Part shown: piece by piece, positions 1 to 4,040 of the stretch | Layout: each line of letters opens with the position of its first letter | Numbering within the stretch: position 1 is the first letter of the stretch | DNA from: an uncultured Ruminococcus sp. | Lineage (GTDB): Bacteria; Bacillota; Clostridia; Oscillospirales; Ruminococcaceae | Reading direction: 5' to 3' | Assembly: GCA_946183385.1 (NCBI GenBank) | Contig: CAMHBN010000060.1 | Span: 1 to 9,153, forward strand | Length of the DNA stretch: 9,153 nt | Program-made: the position numbers and the translations under genes | Notes under the pieces: generated by a model | Database searches by the model: none | Told to the model about the DNA's origin: nothing | What the model saw: only the letters and a program-made list of their open reading frames with translations

Positions 1-1044
1 CTGCACTTCCGCGGTGAGGAGCTGATGACTCCGAGCGAGCACTACATACCTCCCGAAGCTGCGTACAACGAGACTCTCGACTTCGCGGACGTGCGCGGAC
101 AGCAGTCGGCGAAGAAGGCGCTTGAAATAGCCGCCGCGGGAGGTCACAACGCCCTGCTTATCGGAGCTCCGGGAAGCGGCAAGAGTATGCTCGCGAAGCG
201 TATGCCGTCGATACTCCCGCCGCTCACCTTCGAGGAGGCGCTCGAAACCACGAAGATACACTCGATATCGGGACTGCTCAATGCCGATACTCCGATAATC
301 ACGAAGCGTCCGTTCCGCTCGCCGCACCATACGATATCCTCGGCGGGACTTGCAGGCGGCGGCAGTATCCCTCAGCCGGGCGAGATATCGCTCGCACACA
401 ACGGACTGCTCTTCCTCGACGAGCTCGCGGAGTTCGACCGCCGCACTCTTGAGATAATGCGTCAGCCGCTCGAGGACAGGCGCGTTACGATAGCACGCGC
501 CTCGGGCACGATAACCTACCCGTGCACGATAATGCTGATAGGCGCGATGAACCCGTGTCCGTGCGGATATTACGGTCACCCGAAGCGCAAGTGTATATGC
601 ACGCCGAAGAAGGTCTCGGCTTACCTCTCGAAGATATCGGGTCCGCTGCTCGACCGCTTCGACCTGCACATTGACGTTGCTCCCGTGGAGTACGACGACC
701 TCTCGGCAAAGACGAACGAGGAGAGCTCGGCGGAGATACGCAGGCGCGTTATGGCGGCGCGTGAGATTCAGGCAGAGCGTTTCCGCGGGACTGACATCAC
801 CTGCAACGCCCTCATCACGCCCGATAAGCTCCGTGATATGTGTCCGATGGACGACGGCGCGGAGGCAATGATGAAGAGCGTGTTCGACAGCCTCGGGCTG
901 AGTGCGAGAGCTTATGACAGGATATTGAAGGTCGCGCGCACCATAGCCGACCTCAATAACAGCGAGGTCATCACCCGCAGACACGTCGCCGCAGCTGCGC
1001 AGTACCGCAGCCTCGACCGCAAATACTGGCAGGACGGCGTTTGA
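1..1044 (+). CDS. comM: ComM/YifB-type Mg-chelatase-like AAA+ ATPase, 5' truncated by window
   Basis: The frame is open from the first base, giving 347 codons before TGA at 1042. The family is usually about 500 residues, so roughly the first 150 lie outside the window and the ATG at 25 is internal. Visible parts are Walker A GAPGSGKS (163-186), Walker B LLFLDEL (406-426), the NPCPCG turn with cysteines encoded at 556, 562, 592 and 598, the LLDRFDLH segment near 646, and a C-terminal helical Mg_chelatase_C region ending in RSLDRKYW. ComM in Vibrio and Haemophilus is a hexameric branch-migration motor that extends heteroduplex during natural transformation. In Firmicutes the role of the homologue is less certain. 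Codon use matches the rest of the core genes. The downstream neighbour is rodA-like, 249 bp away, so they are probably not one operon. Family assignment is firm; the exact cellular role here is inferred. Confidence 0.93.
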   Translation: MHFRGEELMTPSEHYIPPEAAYNETLDFADVRGQQSAKKALEIAAAGGHNALLIGAPGSGKSMLAKRMPSILPPLTFEEALETTKIHSISGLLNADTPIITKRPFRSPHHTISSAGLAGGGSIPQPGEISLAHNGLLFLDELAEFDRRTLEIMRQPLEDRRVTIARASGTITYPCTIMLIGAMNPCPCGYYGHPKRKCICTPKKVSAYLSKISGPLLDRFDLHIDVAPVEYDDLSAKTNEESSAEIRRRVMAAREIQAERFRGTDITCNALITPDKLRDMCPMDDGAEAMMKSVFDSLGLSARAYDRILKVARTIADLNNSEVITRRHVAAAAQYRSLDRKYWQDGV

Positions 1045-1095
1045 GCGCGGTGTCCGCGCCGCCGATTCGCGTTGGCGCTCGCAAGCTCGCTTACT

Positions 1096-1137
1096 CTGTA
1101 CGAAGCGTGAGTTTGCTTTCGCGTTTTTAACGTACAG
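1096..1137 (+). terminator. Imperfect hairpin with T-run after comM, possible terminator
   Basis: CTGTACG (1096-1102) and CGTACAG (1131-1137) are perfect inverted 7-mers. Inside them CGAAGC can pair with GCTTTCG (one bulge), and TTTTT lies at 1124-1128. This may terminate comM transcription. However, the T-run sits inside the outer arms rather than right after the stem, so the form is not classical. Confidence 0.3.
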
Positions 1138-1260
1138 CAGGGGCGGATATTATCCGCCTGTCAATATACGTTACAAGGAAACCGCAGTGTATGGGCGGCA
1201 TTCCGCCGCCCGTGATACAATAAAACTGCCTGCGGGACGTCGAGGACGCCGTCCCCTACG
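1138..1260. repeat. Cluster of three GC-rich palindromes in the comM-rodA spacer
   Basis: There are three hairpins in a row. First is GGCGGAT-att-ATCCGCC (1142-1158). Second is GGGCGGC-attcc-GCCGCCC (1193-1211). Third is GGGA-CGTC-gag-GACG-(ccg)-TCCC (1234-1255). The first two share the plan GGGCGG, AT-rich loop, CCGCC. No ORF or long T-tract accompanies them, so they do not look like ordinary terminators. They resemble the short dispersed palindromes (REP-like) common between genes in gut Clostridia; that resemblance is from memory. A possible extended -10 (TGATACAAT, 1213-1221) lies in the cluster, but no convincing -35 precedes it, so the rodA promoter is not identified. Confidence 0.55.
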
Positions 1261-1293
1261 GGTTAACAGAAAAACAAAAAGGAAACAATAAAT

Positions 1294-2454
1294 ATGGGAT
1301 CAGTATTCAAGAAATTGCCCGCCAACAAGCATAATATCGACCTTGGTCTGCTGTTTGCGGTGACGCTCTGCGCGTGTATCAGCACCATACTGATATGGTC
1401 GATAGTCAAGAGCGGAATCAGTGAAAACGAGGGCGTGGGAAACAGCTACTGGCAGACCCAGCTCATATCAATGGGACTGGGTATAGCCGCCGCGTATATC
1501 ATCTCCTGTATCGACTACCGCAAGCTCGTGAAGGTGTGGTGGATATTCGTGCCGATAACGCTCGTGCTCGTGGCACTGCCGTTCACGCCGCTGGGCTACC
1601 AGCGCGAGGGCGCGGACGATCAGGGCTGGATACGCGTATTCGGCGTAAGTATGCAGCCGTCCGAGATTATGAAGATAGCGTTCATACTCACATTCAGCTA
1701 CCACCTCTCGCGCGATGAGGAGGATATGAACAAGCCGCTGCATATGCTGCTGCTCCTCATTCACGGAGCCGTCCCCATCGGTATCGTCGCATTGCAGGGC
1801 GACTACGGTACAGCTATCGTATTCGCAGCGATATTCGGCTTTATGCTCGTGTCCGCGAAGATATCGTGGAAGTACCTCGTCGCCGCGCCGTTCGCGATAG
1901 CGGGAGTTGTAGCCGTGATGTGGTTCAACTTCCTCAGCTCCTTCCACAAGCAGCGAATCCTCATACTCTTCCACCCGGGTACCGACCCAGAAAACATCGA
2001 GTATCAGCAGGACCTCGGACTCGCCGCCATAAAATCGGGCGGTATCTTCGGCAAGGGCATATTCGACGGCAAGCGCGACTACATCTACGTGCCCGAGCTC
2101 CACAACGACTTCATCTTCGCGCACGTGGGACAGGTCTTCGGCTTCGTCGGCTCGATAGGCATAATCATCGTGCTCGCGTACATCGTGCTGAAAATATTCG
2201 CCGACAGCCGCATCACCCGCGACCGCCTCGGGCGCTTCATCTGCATGGGCGCGTTCGGACTCTTCTTCACGCACTGTCTTATGAACATCGGCATGGTGCT
2301 GAAGGTCGCGCCCGTTATCGGTATACCTCTTCCGTTCCTGAGCGGCGGCGGTACGGCTATGCTGAGTATGTACGCCGTAATCGGACTTGTGATAAGCACC
2401 TACAGCCACCGCGCGGTAGCCTACAACGTATTCTACGACGAGGACGAGGAGTGA
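1294..2454 (+). CDS. rodA: SEDS-family peptidoglycan glycosyltransferase, RodA-like
   Basis: This 386-residue, multi-pass membrane protein (about ten hydrophobic segments) belongs to the FtsW/RodA/SpoVE family, which polymerises lipid II into glycan strands. Family marks in order are the GADDQGWIRVFG stretch with QPSE (121-124) and K127, GDYGTA (169-174, usual form PDLGTA), SGGIFGKG (248-255), HNDFIFA with D272 at the position of the catalytic Asp, and GIPLPFLSGGG (343-353). The sites QxxSLIAIGSGG and (A/G)EELG usual in the family read QQDLGLAAIKSGG and GQVFGFVG here. RodA is preferred over FtsW because of overall form and the absence of cell-division neighbours; FtsW or a SEDS paralogue is possible. 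A modest AAAAGGAA (1277-1284) lies 9 nt before the ATG. A small membrane protein gene follows 4 nt after the stop. Confidence 0.88.
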   Translation: MGSVFKKLPANKHNIDLGLLFAVTLCACISTILIWSIVKSGISENEGVGNSYWQTQLISMGLGIAAAYIISCIDYRKLVKVWWIFVPITLVLVALPFTPLGYQREGADDQGWIRVFGVSMQPSEIMKIAFILTFSYHLSRDEEDMNKPLHMLLLLIHGAVPIGIVALQGDYGTAIVFAAIFGFMLVSAKISWKYLVAAPFAIAGVVAVMWFNFLSSFHKQRILILFHPGTDPENIEYQQDLGLAAIKSGGIFGKGIFDGKRDYIYVPELHNDFIFAHVGQVFGFVGSIGIIIVLAYIVLKIFADSRITRDRLGRFICMGAFGLFFTHCLMNIGMVLKVAPVIGIPLPFLSGGGTAMLSMYAVIGLVISTYSHRAVAYNVFYDEDEE

Positions 2455-2458
2455 CGCT

Positions 2459-2740
2459 ATGAAAAAGGGCTTGGTCATCGCGGGAGCCGCGCTTATGGGC
2501 AGCGGCGGACTTGGTATAGTCGGGCTTATCGCGTGGTTCGTGTACACGCTTAGGCGGGAGTCCGGGCACGTGGGGATAATAGGCGGGGCGGACGCTCCGA
2601 CAGCGATATTCCTCACAGGCAGGCTGGGAGTACCGTTCGCGGCGGTGCTTCTGCCGTTGGTGCTGTCCATAGTCATCGGAGCGGCACTGCTCATCGCCGC
2701 ACTCATAATAAAACTGACAAAAAAAGATCCCGAGGACTGA
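2459..2740 (+). CDS. Small two-helix membrane protein with Na+-decarboxylase beta-subunit (OadB-like) motif
   Basis: This 93-residue protein has hydrophobic helices at about 5-29 and 60-86, a basic turn (LRR, 31-33), and a Lys/Asp-rich end. Between the helices it carries GIIGGADAPTAIFLTG (39-54). That closely resembles the GIIG(A/G)ADGPTAI signature of the beta subunit of oxaloacetate, glutaconyl-CoA and methylmalonyl-CoA decarboxylase pumps, where the Asp takes part in Na+ transport. Those beta subunits are about 350-430 residues, so this is either a separate small family built on the motif or a relic. The frame is intact, and GAGGAG (2446-2451, inside the rodA end) sits 7 nt before the ATG. 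It starts 4 nt after the rodA stop, which predicts translational coupling. The stop codon lies in the loop of the terminator that follows. Function is unknown. Confidence 0.75.
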   Translation: MKKGLVIAGAALMGSGGLGIVGLIAWFVYTLRRESGHVGIIGGADAPTAIFLTGRLGVPFAAVLLPLVLSIVIGAALLIAALIIKLTKKDPED

Positions 2741-2754
2741 CCTCGGGATTTTTT
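2720..2754. terminator. Bidirectional intrinsic terminator between the rodA operon and the XRE gene
   Basis: A perfect 9-bp stem ATCCCGAGG (2727-2735) and CCTCGGGAT (2741-2749) with loop ACTGA is followed by a T-run to 2754. It is preceded by six A's (2720-2725), which serve as the T-run for minus-strand transcripts. The stop codon of the small membrane protein lies in the loop, and the stop codon of the converging XRE gene lies in the T-run, so both transcripts end here. Confidence 0.93.
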
Positions 2755-2995
2755 AGTATAGCTCCTGTTCAAGCCTTTTGAAATCGTCGGTATCGAAAAA
2801 ATCGGAAATGGTCATCTCGAAGCCGTCGCACAGCTTTTTTATCGTGACAATGCCGATATTCTTGGCTTTGCGGTTCACGATGTCGTTGACGGTGGACTGC
2901 GTAACACCCGAAAGCGTCGAGAGCTTGTTGACAGTTATATTTTTCTGCTTGCACAGGTCGAGTATCCGTGCCGCGACTGCTTCCGAAATGTTCAT
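2753..2995 (-). CDS. Small XRE-family helix-turn-helix regulator
   Basis: This 80-residue protein is essentially one Cro/C1-type HTH domain. The recognition unit is at about residues 22-41 (TVNKLSTLSGVTQSTVNDIV), followed by the TIKKLCDGFEMTISDFF helix typical of the family, and a short charged tail. There is no effector or dimerisation domain beyond this. AAAGGA lies 9 nt before the ATG on the minus strand. It diverges from the zinc-ribbon/TM gene at 3172, and the spacer holds two copies of a palindromic site, so it probably represses that gene and perhaps itself (inference). Codon use is closer to the GC-leaning core genes than that of its AT-rich partner. It converges on the rodA operon at a shared terminator. 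Confidence 0.9.
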   Translation of the reverse strand: MNISEAVAARILDLCKQKNITVNKLSTLSGVTQSTVNDIVNRKAKNIGIVTIKKLCDGFEMTISDFFDTDDFKRLEQELY

Positions 2996-3030
2996 ATCCC
3001 GCTATCCTTTCATGTAATAGTACATAAATA

Positions 3031-3039
3031 ATGATAGCA
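3031..3039 (-). promoter_or_regulatory. Possible extended -10 for the XRE gene
   Basis: On the minus strand TGC-TATCAT (3039 to 3031) fits an extended -10 element about 36 nt before the XRE start codon. The -35 region has no good TTGACA match, but the left operator copy (3061-3072) lies about where a -35 or an upstream repressor site would be, compatible with autoregulation. The assignment is weak. Confidence 0.33.
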
Positions 3040-3060
3040 TTTTTTGTTAAATATTATTGT

Positions 3061-3072
3061 CGGTAAACCGTT
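3061..3072. promoter_or_regulatory. Operator copy 1, CGGTAAACCGTT, overlapping the -35 of the zinc-ribbon gene
   Basis: The 12-mer CGGTAAACCGTT is repeated exactly at 3108-3119, 47 bp away. Its last bases form the start of the TTGACT -35 element. The core CGGT-AA-ACCG is a palindrome, as expected for a dimeric XRE repressor. Binding by the divergent XRE protein is inferred. Confidence 0.6.
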
Positions 3073-3099
3073 GACTTTTGGAACTGCGTGTGCTAAAAT
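3071..3099 (+). promoter_or_regulatory. Sigma-A-type promoter of the zinc-ribbon/TM gene
   Basis: TTGACT (3071-3076), a 17-nt spacer, and TAAAAT (3094-3099) with an extended -10 TGC (3091-3093) form a strong promoter. The predicted start near 3106 lies inside operator copy 2. The leader is about 66 nt. Confidence 0.8.
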
Positions 3100-3103
3100 A
3101 ATA

Positions 3104-3121
3104 TTAACGGTAAACCGTTAA
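3104..3121. promoter_or_regulatory. Operator copy 2, 18-bp palindrome at the transcription start
   Basis: TTAACGGT-AA-ACCGTTAA has perfect 8-bp arms around a central AA. It covers the predicted +1 of the promoter at 3071-3099 and contains the same 12-mer as copy 1. A repressor bound here would block initiation. It is not followed by a T-run, so it is read as a DNA operator rather than a terminator. Confidence 0.68.
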
Positions 3122-3171
3122 TTTGTCTATTCTGCACATTTTACTATCAAATGTAACAAGGAGGGAAAAAT

Positions 3172-3702
3172 ATGGAGGTATTCAAACTTGAATGTCCGAA
3201 TTGCGGAGCAAACCTACAACAAAACGCAGATACAAATATTTTTCTTTGTCCATACTGCAACAAAAAAATAATCCTTAATGAACTTAGTGAAAAAGCAAAA
3301 ATAGAAATACAAAGAATGGAGCACGAAGAAAAACAAGCCGTCGAAAAAATGAAGCACGAATCAGAAATGCAAAAGAAACAGCAAAAGCACGAACGCTTTA
3401 AAACTGCCTTTGGAACTGCTGATAAGGCGCTTGACGGTGTAATCGGTGTTTGTGATGGCATTGAAAACACTCTTACTTTCTTTGAGAAATTAACGGAAGG
3501 ATTAAAGAAAGTTTTGCTGGTTTTGGGCATAGGAGCGATTGCTGGCATTGTTATCATCTTTGGTTTGATAATTTTCGGCTTCGTTGCTTGTATGAAAAGC
3601 TGTTCATCTGATTCCGATTCTGGTAAATCGTCGTCACAAATTAACGCAGAAACGGCAATTGAGGTCGTAATCGAGAATTACGCAGAAATATCGGTCGGCT
3701 AA
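3172..3702 (+). CDS. Zinc-ribbon, coiled-coil, single-TM membrane protein of unknown function
   Basis: This 176-residue protein begins with a four-cysteine zinc ribbon (CPNC at 8-11 and CPYC at 26-29). A highly charged Lys/Glu/Met/Gln helix follows, likely a coiled coil (about 36-77). Next come a Gly/Phe segment, one hydrophobic helix (about 113-139), a Cys/Ser/Asp-rich strip (CMKSCSSDSDSGKSSS), and a short tail. The ribbon is predicted to face the cytoplasm. AAGGAGGG (3158-3165) lies 6 nt before the ATG. Codons are AT-rich (AAA, GAA, AAT, ATA), clearly unlike rodA and rpoB, which suggests recent acquisition. It is divergent from the XRE gene, with operator-like sites over its promoter. Similar zinc-ribbon-plus-TM layouts occur in TcaA-like and other envelope proteins, but no large extracellular domain is present, so the tail may be shortened. 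I do not recognise a specific family. Confidence 0.85.
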   Translation: MEVFKLECPNCGANLQQNADTNIFLCPYCNKKIILNELSEKAKIEIQRMEHEEKQAVEKMKHESEMQKKQQKHERFKTAFGTADKALDGVIGVCDGIENTLTFFEKLTEGLKKVLLVLGIGAIAGIVIIFGLIIFGFVACMKSCSSDSDSGKSSSQINAETAIEVVIENYAEISVG

Positions 3703-3715
3703 TATCCGCTCCAAC

Positions 3716-3745
3716 AAAAAATCCCGAGGAACGCCTCGGGATTTT
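3716..3745. terminator. Intrinsic terminator after the zinc-ribbon gene, usable in both directions
   Basis: A 12-bp stem AAAATCCCGAGG (3718-3729) and CCTCGGGATTTT (3734-3745) closes on loop AACG, with a further short T-run at 3748-3752. The A-run at 3716-3721 provides a T-run for minus-strand transcription. The GC core ATCCCGAGG/CCTCGGGAT is identical to that of the terminator at 2727-2749. Confidence 0.92.
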
Positions 3746-3774
3746 ACTTTTTCAGCCGCATTGAATTAAGATAC

Positions 3775-3806
3775 AAAAAATACCGAGGTCTCATAAGAAA
3801 CTTCGG
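3775..3806 (-). terminator. Minus-strand intrinsic terminator ending the candidate small RNA
   Basis: On the minus strand CCGAAGTTTC and GAGACCTCGG pair (3806-3797 with 3792-3783; one G-U pair and one A-C mismatch) around loop TTAT. TA and then six T's (3780-3775) follow. Read-through would meet the second bidirectional terminator at 3716-3745. Confidence 0.6.
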
Positions 3807-3834
3807 CAACATTGCTGATATTTACCAGAACCGC

Positions 3835-3863
3835 TTGACACGGGCTTGGGAGAGTGATATACT
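3835..3863 (+). promoter_or_regulatory. Near-consensus promoter for rpoBC
   Basis: TTGACA (3835-3840), a 17-nt spacer, and TATACT (3858-3863) preceded by TGA (extended -10). The start is predicted near 3870, giving a leader of about 170 nt before rpoB. No other convincing plus-strand promoter lies between the terminator at 3716-3745 and rpoB. Confidence 0.82.
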
Positions 3864-3869
3864 AATATA

Positions 3870-4040
3870 ATGTATCAGTATGGAAAAGTATCGCTATTCT
3901 GCAAGATATTATAGCACATATATGTTGCACTTGTCAATAGCTTTTTCAAAAATTTTTTCGTGAATGATACCCAACGTGAAAAATGCTCCGACGGGCGGGA
4001 ACGTCCCGCGCGGGGTAAAAATAGTAAGGAGGTTCCGCCT
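3870..4040 (+). other. Long 5' leader of rpoB with a GC-rich hairpin near the ribosome site
   Basis: About 170 nt lie between the predicted start and the rpoB ATG. The first 90 nt are AT-rich and overlap the opposing promoter. GCGGGA-acg-TCCCGC (3995-4009) is a 6-bp stem 15 nt before the ribosome site TAAGGAGGT (4025-4033). No classical terminator hairpin with T-run is seen in the leader, and no L10- or S-box-like element is recognised. A 27-codon frame (3964-4047) overlapping the rpoB start has no ribosome site. Confidence 0.5.
3908..3937 (-). promoter_or_regulatory. Perfect-consensus minus-strand promoter facing rpoB's promoter
   Basis: On the minus strand: TTGACA (3937-3932), an 18-nt spacer, and TATAAT (3913-3908) with TGC just before it (extended -10). 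Both hexamers match the sigma-A consensus at every base. The spacer contains the 10-bp palindrome ACATATATGT (3916-3925), which could be an operator. It points away from rpoB and into the rpoB promoter. Confidence 0.72.

Larger units (their letters stand above)
3775..3900 (-). ncRNA. Candidate small structured RNA opposing the rpoB promoter
   Basis: On the minus strand a perfect-consensus promoter (3937 to 3908) predicts a start near 3900, and an intrinsic terminator ends near 3775, giving about 126 nt. Predicted hairpins, read 5' to 3', are TACTGATA-catta-TATTAGTA (3880-3860), CCAAGCC...GGTTcTGG (3849-3825), and the terminator stem (3806-3783). The first two each contain a G-U pair that would be an A-C mismatch in a plus-strand RNA, which favours transcription of the minus strand. 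A C-rich stretch (CACTCTCC) between the first two hairpins is likely single-stranded. The only ATG-started frame is 22 codons with no ribosome site. It matches no RNA family I recognise (not SRP, RNase P, tmRNA or an evident 6S RNA). It covers the -35/-10 of the rpoB promoter, so its transcription should interfere with rpoBC initiation. Existence is inferred. Confidence 0.5.

Noticed and set aside
25..27. ATG at 25 as the start of the comM-like gene
   Set aside because: The frame is open to the window edge and the family's N-terminal part is missing, so the real start is upstream.
1468..2772. 434-codon minus-strand frame opposite rodA
   Set aside because: Antisense shadow of a clear SEDS protein and the following gene, with low-complexity His/Glu/Ala composition and no ribosome site seen.
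3104..3121. 18-bp palindrome as a terminator
   Set aside because: No T-run follows and it sits on the transcription start of a strong promoter; an operator is the better reading.
3743..3811. 22-codon minus-strand ORF starting in the candidate small RNA
   Set aside because: No ribosome site before its ATG, and it reads through the terminator hairpin.
3775..3900. 6S RNA, SRP RNA or tmRNA as the identity of the minus-strand RNA
   Set aside because: No long bulged rod, no GGAAG-type SRP loop, no tRNA-like ends; about 126 nt is also short for 6S or tmRNA.
3960..4040. In-frame upstream extension of rpoB from GTG 3960
   Set aside because: No ribosome site precedes it, whereas TAAGGAGGT sits 7 nt before ATG 4041, and the protein from there begins like other Firmicutes RpoB.
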